Source of the DNA: Saprospiraceae bacterium
Lineage (GTDB): Bacteria; Bacteroidota; Bacteroidia; Chitinophagales; Saprospiraceae
Direction of reading: 5' to 3'
DNA length: 64,000 nucleotides
Assembly (NCBI GenBank): GCA_020630435.1
Contig: JAHDBJ010000018.1
Location: forward strand, 1-64,000
Both the position numbers and the translations under genes were made by a program. Positions 34,601 through 43,942 of this stretch are shown here, in pieces. How positions within the stretch are numbered: the stretch's first letter is position 1; the number at the start of each line of letters is the position of its first letter. The notes beneath the pieces are model-generated. The model saw nothing but the letters and a program-made list of their open reading frames with translations, was not told the DNA's origin and did not search any database.

Positions 34601-37320
34601 ATAGATTGTAGTGTACAAGCAACTGTATCGTATTCGAAATCTACAAAAGGGAAAGTTGGTGTAATAATATCCTCCTTAAGAATAGAAGCTTCACATCCAA
34701 ACTCATCTGTTACCGTCAATTCTACATCGATAGAATCCGAGATCGTAAAAATATGTATAGGACTTTGTTCAACGGAAGTACTATCATCTCCAAAATCCCA
34801 AAACCAAGCAACATTTGTTCCAAATAGATTGGTTGATTGATCCGTAAACGTTACAGGTAATGGTGTACATCCTGTCACTGGTGCATAAGTATACTCTGGG
34901 AAGACTTCATTCACTCGAATTGGATCAGGAAAGATATAAGTATCTCCACAGCCATTGACATCTGTAATTGTTAAACCAATCCCAGTATATATTCCTGAAG
35001 TGTCAAAAGTCATTACGGGAGATTGAATAGAGCTATTAGAAAATATAGACGTATCGGTAGCAAACCATTTCCACTCTACAGCGAACAAGGATAAATCATT
35101 CGGAATTAAAGTCAACGGTACACAGCCGAATAAGGTATCAAAATCAAAATTTGCCTCAGGATCGGTGATGTATAAATTTTTTCGAGTATTATCTTCACAC
35201 AAAGTTTCAAAACTTTTCACCCATTGTTTCACCCTATATAAGCCCGTATCCTGAAAGGTGTAAGTCAAATTTCTTGTATCTGGTATCGTTTCTATTAACT
35301 GTTCAGTTGTATCAATTTTAATATCATTGATATCCGTACTATCAATAATAACTTCTAGTCTGCAAAATTGATACACGACCGTATCTGCTCCTATCGAATT
35401 ATCCGCAATATCAATCTCATACGTATTATCACAATTTCTTTCTAGTTTATATCTCGCTTTAGGTTCTTGTATATAAATATAGTCTTCTTTACAAAGAAAG
35501 TTTTGGCATCCATTATGAAAAGATGTTAGGCATACTGTAAAAAAACCAGTATCTTGATACTTATATCGAGGAAACTGTTCTGTAGACGTTCCTCCGTCTC
35601 CAAAATCCCAAAACCATGCATCGCTATACGTTGAGGACATATCAATAAAATCGATAAGATCTTCAATACAAGCTTCTCTAGGGTCGCCTTGAAATTCAAT
35701 TTCTGGGGGAATACCTACTTCAATTTTACCAACAAATTCAATAGAATCAATACAGCCCAATTGATTTTCAACTACTAATTTTACATCATAAACACCTGTA
35801 TCTGCCTCATTTTGAAACACAATTGTCGGTCTTGGTTCGTTGTAAGTTTGACCATTGACTGTCCATTCCCAATTTTGAATAGGTACAACCGAGTAGGATG
35901 CATCTTCTAGAGTAGCCGAAAGGGGTACACAGCCTTGTATAAGATTATCATCCAATAAGGCTTCAAGAGCTTCCACATAAATGGTATCAGTCAGTACCAA
36001 TTCGCAGCCAATGGCATTTCTCGCCGTAACGGTCAATAGATGCTTTCCAAATTCATTAATTTCTATATTATTAGCCATTGAACTTGACCCTGATTGACTA
36101 TTTCCATTAACATCAAGCATCCATTCCCACTCCGATATATTGTCATTAGAAGTTGCTTGAAAATCAAAACGATGCGGTAATGTACATCCTCTTTGGTTAT
36201 CAATATTTAGACTTCCTGTTAGTTGAGGGATTACATTTACTTGTATTGGTGAGGTATAAGAGTTTGTACAGCCTTCACTTTCTACCGTTAATGATACGGT
36301 ATACGAACCTAAATCTGAATATGTAATTAGAGGATTTTGTGCTGTGGAAATGGTACCATTGCCAAAATCCCAATTCCAACTACTTGGGCTTCCACTGGAA
36401 AGATCAGTAAACTGTATGGAATCGCCTAGACATACCTCCCATTTATCAGCATCAAACCGAACAAAATCCCCTATCGCTATAAGGCCATCTCTTTGAAGTG
36501 TATCAGCACAGCCTGTTTGATTATTAATCGCAATAAGAGTCACATCAAACTTTCCTTCACGAACATAAGTAATTTCTGGTGGATTAGCTCCACCATAAAA
36601 GACAATATTACCTGCACCTTGAAAATACCATTCATAAGTAGTCCCTGCATCAGCATTTGTCGTCTCATTCGTAAATATTACATTAAACGGTGGTTGGCAA
36701 CTAAAAGAATCGCTCACCCCAAAATCAACACTAGGTGTAGAATAAACCTCAAGATAATCATCAATTCTTAGTGTAGCAATACAATTTTTATCGTCTTTAA
36801 TTTGTAGGAAAGGAGAGTAAAGCCCCACTTCGTTTAAAGAAATCTGAAAACAACTGTCTGTATTTGTGATACCATTCACATTCCACAATCGTTCTACAAT
36901 ATTCCCATTGGGTGAAGTAGATATATCACACAGTTCCACATTTAACGGCGCACAACTTCCCAAACTATTGGCTTCAAAATCAATATCTGGATTAGAGTAT
37001 ACAGTGATATAATCTTCTTTACAAGTTTCTGTTGAATTGCCTTGACTATCTGTTATAGTAAGACAAACAGTATGTGTTCCAATATCATTAAAAATCAACG
37101 AAGGCGAACAAGATGTTGCCCCAAAATTCCAAGTACAAGAATAATCACTTAAATCAATATTGCTTCCATCAAGGGTACTTATATTTGTAAAAGTTACCTG
37201 AAAAGAACCACAACCTTCTTGCTGTGAAGCTGTAAAATCAACAACGAGTTGAGCGGAAGCGATATGACAACATAATAATAAAAAGGTAAGGAAAGATAAC
37301 CTTATCATTTTGTTTTTCAT
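31675..37320 (-). CDS. Giant PKD-repeat surface protein with type B T9SS tail
   Basis: 1881 aa from the ATG at 37320 (MKNKMIRLSFLTFLLLCCHIASAQ signal peptide). About twelve PKD-like repeats (WxWDFGNGTxSTxQNP patterns such as SWNWDFGNGTISTAQNP) cover the first 1250 residues. Then come about six repeats with the ASPxxTTTYxL motif and paired cysteines (LSCSDCLIPIASP). The final about 90 residues (PNGFSPNGDGENDVLFVRG ... NRWGELVFE ... GVYVYYI) are the gliding-motility-associated C-terminal (type B) sorting domain. Such adhesins are exported by T9SS and held by PorP/SprF partners. Probable adhesin; target unknown. Confidence 0.93.
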   Translation of the reverse strand: MKNKMIRLSFLTFLLLCCHIASAQLVVDFTASQQEGCGSFQVTFTNISTLDGSNIDLSDYSCTWNFGATSCSPSLIFNDIGTHTVCLTITDSQGNSTETCKEDYITVYSNPDIDFEANSLGSCAPLNVELCDISTSPNGNIVERLWNVNGITNTDSCFQISLNEVGLYSPFLQIKDDKNCIATLRIDDYLEVYSTPSVDFGVSDSFSCQPPFNVIFTNETTNADAGTTYEWYFQGAGNIVFYGGANPPEITYVREGKFDVTLIAINNQTGCADTLQRDGLIAIGDFVRFDADKWEVCLGDSIQFTDLSSGSPSSWNWDFGNGTISTAQNPLITYSDLGSYTVSLTVESEGCTNSYTSPIQVNVIPQLTGSLNIDNQRGCTLPHRFDFQATSNDNISEWEWMLDVNGNSQSGSSSMANNIEINEFGKHLLTVTARNAIGCELVLTDTIYVEALEALLDDNLIQGCVPLSATLEDASYSVVPIQNWEWTVNGQTYNEPRPTIVFQNEADTGVYDVKLVVENQLGCIDSIEFVGKIEVGIPPEIEFQGDPREACIEDLIDFIDMSSTYSDAWFWDFGDGGTSTEQFPRYKYQDTGFFTVCLTSFHNGCQNFLCKEDYIYIQEPKARYKLERNCDNTYEIDIADNSIGADTVVYQFCRLEVIIDSTDINDIKIDTTEQLIETIPDTRNLTYTFQDTGLYRVKQWVKSFETLCEDNTRKNLYITDPEANFDFDTLFGCVPLTLIPNDLSLFAVEWKWFATDTSIFSNSSIQSPVMTFDTSGIYTGIGLTITDVNGCGDTYIFPDPIRVNEVFPEYTYAPVTGCTPLPVTFTDQSTNLFGTNVAWFWDFGDDSTSVEQSPIHIFTISDSIDVELTVTDEFGCEASILKEDIITPTFPFVDFEYDTVACTLQSMRFRNRTTAIGASYQWYFGDGAMSTERNPRHSYDEEGFYSVCLLATDINGCVDSTCHTIRIANPIADFEYAPEYAACPPLVETFTNLSINTNPDENLWFFGDGNTSDLENPVHVYSEPGIYSVTLIATGYSGCKDTLQLDSIIRIDGPVGDFRFALNQGCVPFADTFYTESLLPAYHYLAYNNETIDSSTALVTKDTFIFIYTKLQDVLPKLILEDAGGCKRTLTRDSIFAEDITIDFINDKNIICQGGQIEFTNFSSSTIPIDSVRWEFPGGTPTTSTERDPIVFYNANGEYDVTLTVYNALCSKTEIKQNLIRVDAQPQAAYSLQPDSGCSPLLVSFIDESMIEYGNVTGWKWDFGNDSTATVSNPIIQYTEGTYETSLIVASPNFACFDTTYRTLVVDPTPEAIPGPDKTICINEEVALDVEIVSLQGDLTYEWTPDTGLSCSDCLIPIASPTSTTTYQLRVTNEFDCFDLATITVNVIPHPVPEIMLLDTTAVCASGSVQLEALVTNTSVESYHWQDTSTIETITCKNCPNPFVSPDVTTSYFLEVIGAGGCPALDTITILVTNEFGDFVGPNKAICLGSETEIRAPEGLGSNPRWIPSTGLNCEYCPVAIASPQQTTTYTLELDLNGCKIRDTILITVLRQEDIDAGEHGGVCLGQSTQLEGRGIGDITWSPATFLSDVKVLNPIVTNPTETMSYTMTIQFDECILEDNVEVVVRTSAEVEASAEPVCLGNDVQINTVGVAERYEWTPITGLSDPTAPNPVATITETTLYTVTAHLNNCTSSTAEVEAIVNYPPELKMYPVKPYFSGQQVQLEVEALTGSGNYQYDWMPSDDLSCNDCPNPTVVPDTNSLYFVHVLDLDTGCEADAEVRLEGRQACSNDFIKIPNGFSPNGDGENDVLFVRGAGFSEIEVFRVFNRWGELVFETKDINTGWDGMHQGEIVNPGVYVYYIEAPCLLDGSKLLKKGNVTVLR

Positions 37321-37665
37321 TTTTTTATTTCGTTCAATAAATAAATTATTGAACAAATACAATTGAGATAATAAAATAAAGAATAGATATTACTATATGC
37401 AAATACCTACCTGTACGACTTCCCATAAAAGGGTAAGACCTACTTGTTCATATTGTTTAGAAATGGGGCTAGCGTACAAGCAGCATCAATAGCGTGATTA
37501 TTGATATTAAAGATTGGGTTAATAATTGAGTGTTTCATCAAATTTAGACTGGTTTTATTTTTGGGAAGTTTCATCTAAAATTGATAGGTAAAAGTAGGTT
37601 TACTTAATAAATCTATTATGTCAACTTACTTACTTAGTTTAAAAGTAGATAAAATATTAAATTTT
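37321..37665. other. Intergenic region between two T9SS modules
   Basis: About 345 AT-rich bases. A weak -7-like CAAATTTA (minus-strand TAAATTTG, 37539-37546) is the only candidate promoter for the giant adhesin. GTTTCATC occurs twice, 42 bases apart. No gene or terminator seen. Confidence 0.4.
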
Positions 37666-39759
37666 TCACTTTATTACTTTAAAACTAACTTCGACTCTTC
37701 TTTCTTTTGATGCCTCAATACTATAGACAGAATTTAACCTATCGTCTATTTTATCAGAGACTGTTTTAGGGGCGGTGGATTCACCATAAGGTTTATAAAT
37801 GATTTTAATTTTTCCTTTTTTAAAATGATTTATAACACTTCGTTTTTTAAAAAAATAGTTTTCAATTGATTGTATTCGTCTTTTAGACAAATGATAGTTG
37901 TAATTTATTGCTGCTCTAGGACTAGTAAATCCCTTTAAAATGATTTCAATGGTGTATTCATCATCGAGGGATAAAGTTACTATTTTCCACAGTTCCTCCA
38001 ACTTTTCAAAGCCATTTTTTACATCATTTTCAAAAAAAAATGCTACATCTTCACGGATTTGATGTGAATTTCTGTCTTTTCGATTCTGTGTCAACTTGTT
38101 TTCAAAAATTTTACGTTTTTTATAGTATTCTTGAAACAATTTTTCATAAGAATCATCTGTATAATCTGATACCGTTTTGGGATTAGGATAATCGTTATCA
38201 AAATAGACTGTAGCCACTAAATTTTCCATACTATTTTCATAGAATCTAGGTGATTTAGTAGTTTTAATGACTGGATTTGGAAAATTAATAGATGTGCTAT
38301 GCTCATCCTCTTTTATAATACTTTTATTAGAAACTATTGGAACTTGTTTCGTTGTATTTTTTTCCTTTTCAATCTTTTTATCAATATCGTTTCTAACCTC
38401 TTCAGTAGTTACATACGTTACATCAATACTATCCTTATTTGTTTTATTAGAATCCACAACCAGACTCGTATCTGCTTTTTCTTCCTTAACTTTAAGTTTC
38501 GTCTCTTTTAAAGAATAAATATCATAGCAACAAGCACCTAATATTTTATCTAATTTTCTAGAATCAGGTCGATTTGAGGAAAAAAAGTAATTTTCATCAT
38601 CTTCCTTATGAAGATATACATCATTGTAAGAAGAATTATACCCAAGTCCTAAATTTTCTATTTTTTGATTTTTAAATTGAAATAAATCAAACCCTCCAAA
38701 TCCTTGATACCAATCAGAACTAAAATAAATCACACCAGATTGTACATCATAATAAGGAGCTATTTCATTTCCAATACTGTTCAACTCCCCTACATTTTCA
38801 ACATGAATATCTTCCTTTTTTTGGGTGACATTGGCTTTCCAAATATCCATTTTTCCTTTACCATCAGGTCTATCAGAAACAAAAAATAAATATTGAATTC
38901 CATCAATTTCAACCCAATCAGGATGGGTAGTAGTATATCCTTCTATATTGATAGGAGGAGGCAATTTTTGAGGTGAAGACCATTTGTCATTATCCCAACT
39001 ACTGGTGTATATCGCACAACGAATATCATAAGCATTGATATTCTCACAGATCGAAAAATAGGCTTTTTTTCCATCCTTATTAAACGTGAGGTTTGCAGTA
39101 TGTTTTCCTTCTTGATTCAATCCCTTTTGTATTGGTATACCTCTATTTTCTTTTTCAGCGATTAGGATTTTAGCATACTTTTGTCCAGTATCTGCTTTGG
39201 TATATTTTAAAGCACTATAATATAGTTTTCCATTCAATTTATACGGTGCAAACTCCGAATATTTAGAATTAATATTCTTATCTAAATGTGTAACCAATAC
39301 CGTTGATTCTTGCGTTTGTTGTAATGCCCATTTACAAGACTGAAGCAATCGTCCTGCTAGGGTTGTTTCGGGATGCTGTTTATTTCGTTTAATGAAAGAT
39401 GTTAAGCTCTTTGATGCATCTTTATATTTACCTAATCCTTGCTTTACTTGAGCCAATCGCAATTCTAATAATTGAAAATGTTGACTTTGTCCTTTTCTTT
39501 TGATTTTCTCATAACTTTCTTCGGCAATTTCATAAGCATAAATTTGTCTTGCTGCTTCACCTTTTTTATACCATGTTCCTAATTCTGTATCTTTTACCTT
39601 AAGTGCTGCATCAAAATATGTTAGTGCTGCAAAATAATCCTTTTCTTCCATTGCTTTATCTCCAGCTCGAACATATGCCTTATAGGTTTGACCAAACAAT
39701 ATTGTTGGAACAAAACAGAGCACAACAAACAAGTATTTAATTATCTTTTTCAATACCAT
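37666..39759 (-). CDS. OmpA-family protein with TPR and WD40-like (PD40) repeats
   Basis: 697 aa. Signal peptide ends LFGQ|T. N-terminal TPR-like helices (about 25-130) precede a PD40/WD40-like propeller region (about 170-430: SEFAPYKLNGKLYYSA, KAYFSICE, FFVSDRPDGKGKMDIWKA, YFSSDWYQGFGGFDLFQ). A linker of charged residues leads to a C-terminal OmpA-like domain, NYHLSKRRIQSIENYF and SKERRVEVSF, which should bind peptidoglycan. This architecture matches T9SS PorE-type proteins that anchor the machinery to the wall. Third gene of a tight operon with a PorP homologue (12 bases) and a type B adhesin. Confidence 0.88.
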   Translation of the reverse strand: MVLKKIIKYLFVVLCFVPTILFGQTYKAYVRAGDKAMEEKDYFAALTYFDAALKVKDTELGTWYKKGEAARQIYAYEIAEESYEKIKRKGQSQHFQLLELRLAQVKQGLGKYKDASKSLTSFIKRNKQHPETTLAGRLLQSCKWALQQTQESTVLVTHLDKNINSKYSEFAPYKLNGKLYYSALKYTKADTGQKYAKILIAEKENRGIPIQKGLNQEGKHTANLTFNKDGKKAYFSICENINAYDIRCAIYTSSWDNDKWSSPQKLPPPINIEGYTTTHPDWVEIDGIQYLFFVSDRPDGKGKMDIWKANVTQKKEDIHVENVGELNSIGNEIAPYYDVQSGVIYFSSDWYQGFGGFDLFQFKNQKIENLGLGYNSSYNDVYLHKEDDENYFFSSNRPDSRKLDKILGACCYDIYSLKETKLKVKEEKADTSLVVDSNKTNKDSIDVTYVTTEEVRNDIDKKIEKEKNTTKQVPIVSNKSIIKEDEHSTSINFPNPVIKTTKSPRFYENSMENLVATVYFDNDYPNPKTVSDYTDDSYEKLFQEYYKKRKIFENKLTQNRKDRNSHQIREDVAFFFENDVKNGFEKLEELWKIVTLSLDDEYTIEIILKGFTSPRAAINYNYHLSKRRIQSIENYFFKKRSVINHFKKGKIKIIYKPYGESTAPKTVSDKIDDRLNSVYSIEASKERRVEVSFKVIK

Positions 39760-39771
39760 TGTATATATTCC

Positions 39772-40806
39772 TTAAAAAATAGGGCAATTCTTCTGTTCTT
39801 CTAATGGTTTAACGGTGGTAATAACATAATTCAAAGACGCTTCAAGTCCTCCTCTATTATTTGTTGCCACATTAAAATTTGAAATATTAATATCATAGCT
39901 TAATCCCAAACGCCATGCCTTATAATCAATTTCAATACTTGGAATTAATGCATCATTTACACGATAATATGCATATATCCCTAAGGCTCTTTCATTTGAA
40001 CGCTGTCTACTAAAATGTAACTTAGATCCCAAGCCTATTAACCCTTCTTGATATTCATTTTGTAGCATTCCAATGCCTCTAACTACAATATCAAATTGAG
40101 GATTAATATTGATAAATATATTTGTTGAGAGCATCAACTTAAGAGGCAATTTTATATTATCTTCTAAGAAGTTTTGTCTAGGATGATTCAAATGAAATAT
40201 TCCTATCCCAACATCACCATACGAATATCCTCCACCTTTTTTTTCCTTTTGTGTAAAGTGATAATTAATCCCCGCAGAAAAATCGGAATAAAAGTAACTT
40301 GTTTGATCAAAATTTTCTCTAGTAGATAAGGATTCATCAAAAATATCTCCGTTGTATTGACTATCAAATGTAAGGTTTGAAAAATCAAAAGAACGTTGAG
40401 ATGCCGTATAGTTAAATCCTACTGTAAAAAAATGATATTGATTCAATTGCTTTGTATATGCTAGAGATAAACCTATTTGAAATAAACTTAACTCCGCATC
40501 TCCTGCTTTATCATAGTTTAAAATAAACCCTAGCCCTAAAACATCATTCTTAAGTTTTTGTCCAAGCAATTTTGTATCTATACTTCCCGAAAATGTGGTA
40601 TAAGGAACAGGGACACTATTCCATTGACTTCGATAATTTGCTACAAATCTGTAATCACCATTAAATACACCAACTGACGCTGGATTTACATAAATGGGTG
40701 CATTATAATATTGTGAAAAATGCAAATCCTGAGCTATTACCTGCAAGGTATTGAAGAGTAATATTGTGGTGATCAGTATTTTTTTTATATAAAAATAAAT
40801 ATACAT
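39772..40806 (-). CDS. PorP/SprF family T9SS membrane protein (second copy)
   Basis: 344 aa, the same length as the copy at 30410. The mature start QDLHFSQYYNAPIYVNPASVG is the family signature. Further shared motifs include YRSQWNSVPVPYTTFSG, and the C terminus is KPLEEQKNCPIF. The N terminus has the usual signal/hydrophobic segment. It is the middle gene of the operon adhesin - PorP - OmpA, with gaps of 10 and 12 bases, so stoichiometric co-expression is likely. Presumed outer-membrane partner of the adhesin upstream. Confidence 0.92.
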   Translation of the reverse strand: MYIYFYIKKILITTILLFNTLQVIAQDLHFSQYYNAPIYVNPASVGVFNGDYRFVANYRSQWNSVPVPYTTFSGSIDTKLLGQKLKNDVLGLGFILNYDKAGDAELSLFQIGLSLAYTKQLNQYHFFTVGFNYTASQRSFDFSNLTFDSQYNGDIFDESLSTRENFDQTSYFYSDFSAGINYHFTQKEKKGGGYSYGDVGIGIFHLNHPRQNFLEDNIKLPLKLMLSTNIFININPQFDIVVRGIGMLQNEYQEGLIGLGSKLHFSRQRSNERALGIYAYYRVNDALIPSIEIDYKAWRLGLSYDINISNFNVATNNRGGLEASLNYVITTVKPLEEQKNCPIF

Positions 40807-40816
40807 TTTCCTAATA

Positions 40817-43462
40817 TTATCGTATTAAAGTTACATTCCCTTTTTTTATAAATGTAGTCCCACCTATACATTCTACTTTTAAATAATAAGCAAAAACATC
40901 GGGAGCAAGGGTTGTACCATTTAATGTACCATCCCAGCCTAGTCCTTGATCTGTTGTTTCAAAAACTTTTTGTCCCCATCTATTATAAATAATCAATTGA
41001 AGAGTTTCGATTGTATTTCCCCTAACGTAGAATAAATCATTTGCACCATCATTATTAGGTGTAAAAGCATTTGGAATAAATATAGATGGTATTTCACAAA
41101 TCACTTCTCTAACATATATAGTAATAGAATCACGATTAACACAACCATTGGCATCTTCTATATCTAAATAATATGTTGTTGTTATAGATGGTAGAGCTGT
41201 AGGGTTATAAATGGAAGTATTATTAAGGGTGTTATTAGATTCCCATTCATAAAAATATGTATCATTATTGGTGGCAATCAATTGTACTTCTTCTCCATTG
41301 TAAATACTATCATTCGGTAAAGCTACGATATCTAAATTTGGCAAATATGGATTAGAAAGTGATACATATATTGAATCTATATTTTCACATCCAAACTGAT
41401 TCGTAGTAGTAAGATAAAACCATTGTCCATTTTCAGAAGGAGCGACTTCTATAATAGAGGTATTTGTAGAGGATACTATTTCAGTTTCAGGTGACCATGA
41501 ATAGATTAATGTATCATTAGGATCAAAATTACTCGCTTCAATTTCAAAACGTTGACCGATACACCGCCAAACATCAGAAGTTAAACCTATGTTCGTTCCT
41601 TGTTCTATTATATTTATGGTATCAATTGCTTGGCATCCATATTCATCTGTTGCCCTTGCATAAACATCTGCTGAACCAAATAATGAAAATTGAATTGTAT
41701 TTCCTGTATCAAATATATTTGAAAAAAAAGGATTCGTAGACCATTCTATATTAGTCGCCAATTCGCTTGTTGCCATAATTTCAATTTCACTATCACAAGT
41801 AATAATATCTTCAGGTAATTCTATATCTACAACTTCGGGAGTAAAAACCCTTACATCTTTTTCAAAAGTACAGAGACCGTCACTCGTTTCTATCACAACA
41901 TGATATATTCTATCATTTGGAGGATATGCTACAGGAGAAGCTACGGTGTCATTACTCAAACCAGCACTAGGAAACCACTGATAGAGTAAATCTGTTGGTC
42001 CTCCAGGATTCAATACGACTGGTTCTTCTTGACAAAAAGCAACAACATCTGGAATATCGACTTCATAGAGATTAATACCAAAAACTCTACGTAAAGATTT
42101 TTCGCAACCATTTTCTGCCACTAATGTCAAAGTTATACTGTATACCCCTTGTTCCGTAAATGTAAATGTAGGTTCTTCCAGTTCAGAGCTTTGTCCATCT
42201 GATACCAACCACTCATAGCTTATTATTGTGCTTAAAGTATCATAGGAATTATTTTGAATTCTAATATCTTGTTGGTCGATACAACCTTCTGGAATTAGAT
42301 CATATTCTACAAATAAAGAATTAGGCAAAATTCGAATTTCTTCTATTATTGAATCTTTACAAGTATTTGTCTTGCTCGAAAGCAATTTTACTTGATAATT
42401 GCCTATATCTGGGAAGGTAAACTCTGGATGTTCGTTCGTAGATGTTCCTAAGACTTGTCCATTATCCATAAATGTCCAAAGGAAATCAGTAGCATTCAAA
42501 CTTTTATTTTGAAAATTTACTGTTGGGAAGTCACAAAATACATCTGGATTGAAAAAAGCGGCTGTTGTCGTACCACACACTCCAATATTATATTGAAAAT
42601 CTCGCTGTGATGTGGATATCAATATTCCATTTCGATATTCTTCTACACAAACCCCCACAACAAACTGTCCAATTGTATTCGGTGTTCCTGTTAATAATCC
42701 TGTTCTAGAATCGATCTTTAATGGAGTACCTCCAAGTACATCATCAAGTGTGTAGGGTGTCCTCCATTCCAATAATGCATAAGGTGGATTATTCGGAGGT
42801 TGAGGTCTTGGTATATCTCTATCTGCTCCAGTAAAGGGCGTACATAGGCTATAAACTAATGAATCTCCATCTGGATCAATCGCAGAGTGGTCAAAAATAA
42901 TTGGTTCGTTAACACAAATATAAAAGGGAGGCCATTCCTTAAATACAGCACTAGAGTTGCATTCAGAAAGTGCTTCTTCTGAAATATAGTTATAAAAAGT
43001 AGCCCCTGTAGAAAGTGGATCAACAATATTCAATATTGTAACATTCCTACAACAACGCTGATAGGCCAATTGGTATCCGCCAGGTCGTAGTGGAAGTCGA
43101 ACAGTATCTCTATAATTAGTTGTATGAACACATACATCTGGAGGAACAACTAGACATTCATCAAATAGAACTGGAGCAAGAGTATCATCTTCCATTAAAT
43201 CTATTCGAAGTTGACCATTATTAACCTCAGTAATTAGAGCATTATTTACATCAAAAATACCAACAGAAGCAGGATCATCAAAATAAGCTCTAGGACTACC
43301 ATTAAAACAATCTCTAAAAACAACAAGTGAAATTTCATAGTTATCACCTCCCAAACAACGATAATTTAACTCTCCTCCTACTATATGCGTAGCTTGTGTG
43401 ATTTTTGGAAAAACACACAGCGAAATGGTTAATATATATATTCGTAATAAAGAAATTTTCAT
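40817..43462 (-). CDS. Type B T9SS surface protein with ATHIVGGE family N terminus
   Basis: 881 aa from the ATG at 43462; the longer frame opens with TTG and adds only seven residues. The signal peptide ends in QATHIVGGELNYRCLGG, a recurrent N-terminal module (about 25-300) of large Bacteroidota gliding-associated proteins, rich in conserved cysteines. PKD-like domains follow (FLWTFMDNG, YEWLVSDGQSSELEEPTFTF), then repeats ending in YDWESN-type segments. The C-terminal type B sorting domain reads PNAFTPNNDGANDLFYVRG ... NRWGQKVFETTDQGLGWDG ... KKGNVTLIR. First gene of the adhesin-PorP-OmpA operon. Probably a surface adhesin; ligand unknown. Confidence 0.9.
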   Translation of the reverse strand: MKISLLRIYILTISLCVFPKITQATHIVGGELNYRCLGGDNYEISLVVFRDCFNGSPRAYFDDPASVGIFDVNNALITEVNNGQLRIDLMEDDTLAPVLFDECLVVPPDVCVHTTNYRDTVRLPLRPGGYQLAYQRCCRNVTILNIVDPLSTGATFYNYISEEALSECNSSAVFKEWPPFYICVNEPIIFDHSAIDPDGDSLVYSLCTPFTGADRDIPRPQPPNNPPYALLEWRTPYTLDDVLGGTPLKIDSRTGLLTGTPNTIGQFVVGVCVEEYRNGILISTSQRDFQYNIGVCGTTTAAFFNPDVFCDFPTVNFQNKSLNATDFLWTFMDNGQVLGTSTNEHPEFTFPDIGNYQVKLLSSKTNTCKDSIIEEIRILPNSLFVEYDLIPEGCIDQQDIRIQNNSYDTLSTIISYEWLVSDGQSSELEEPTFTFTEQGVYSITLTLVAENGCEKSLRRVFGINLYEVDIPDVVAFCQEEPVVLNPGGPTDLLYQWFPSAGLSNDTVASPVAYPPNDRIYHVVIETSDGLCTFEKDVRVFTPEVVDIELPEDIITCDSEIEIMATSELATNIEWSTNPFFSNIFDTGNTIQFSLFGSADVYARATDEYGCQAIDTINIIEQGTNIGLTSDVWRCIGQRFEIEASNFDPNDTLIYSWSPETEIVSSTNTSIIEVAPSENGQWFYLTTTNQFGCENIDSIYVSLSNPYLPNLDIVALPNDSIYNGEEVQLIATNNDTYFYEWESNNTLNNTSIYNPTALPSITTTYYLDIEDANGCVNRDSITIYVREVICEIPSIFIPNAFTPNNDGANDLFYVRGNTIETLQLIIYNRWGQKVFETTDQGLGWDGTLNGTTLAPDVFAYYLKVECIGGTTFIKKGNVTLIR

Positions 43463-43942
43463 TAATAAAATTTCATTTTTCAATATTAAAATTGTTACAA
43501 ATTAATATAATCCTACTTGTAAAGTAAGCTTATTATTTATAATTCAGCAAAAAAAATTGTATAGTATTTTTTAAAATAAAAAAATAATGATTGTTAATAA
43601 ATTTCTTAATATTATTAATACTAAACTTATATATTTAATAGACCTCTCTCAAGTAAAAAATCCATTGATAATTTATAGCTACCACTATAGCATTGTTTTT
43701 TTAAATTACAAATAAACCATGTCACAAAATCAATTTTTTGTACCATTTTTAATGTATTGGCATAGTTATTGAACTAAAGTAGATGTCCCCCTCTATTCTA
43801 CCCCTCATCATTTATTATTATCTATAACTTGACTAACAAAATGTAGTATGTCAATACAGTCATTTTGTTGTCTACCTCAGTAGAAATACTCCCTACTGAG
43901 ACAATACCTTATTGTCTTTATTTATCTATCAATCAAATTATT
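43463..43942. other. Divergent intergenic region with nested stem-loops
   Basis: About 480 bases. AACAAAATG (43835-43843) pairs with CATTTTGTT (43861-43869). Just after it CTCAGTAG (43876-43883) pairs with CTACTGAG (43893-43900). Both lie upstream of the T9SS gene starting at 43943 and would be in its leader. The left half is AT-rich with no visible feature. Confidence 0.5.

Noticed and set aside
33503-36771. Plus-strand open frames inside the giant adhesin gene
   Set aside because: They run antisense to a 1881-aa protein with clear PKD repeats and have no recognisable domains, so they are shadow frames.
43463-43483. Longer start (TTG) for the type B adhesin
   Set aside because: It adds seven residues before an ATG that already gives a good signal peptide.
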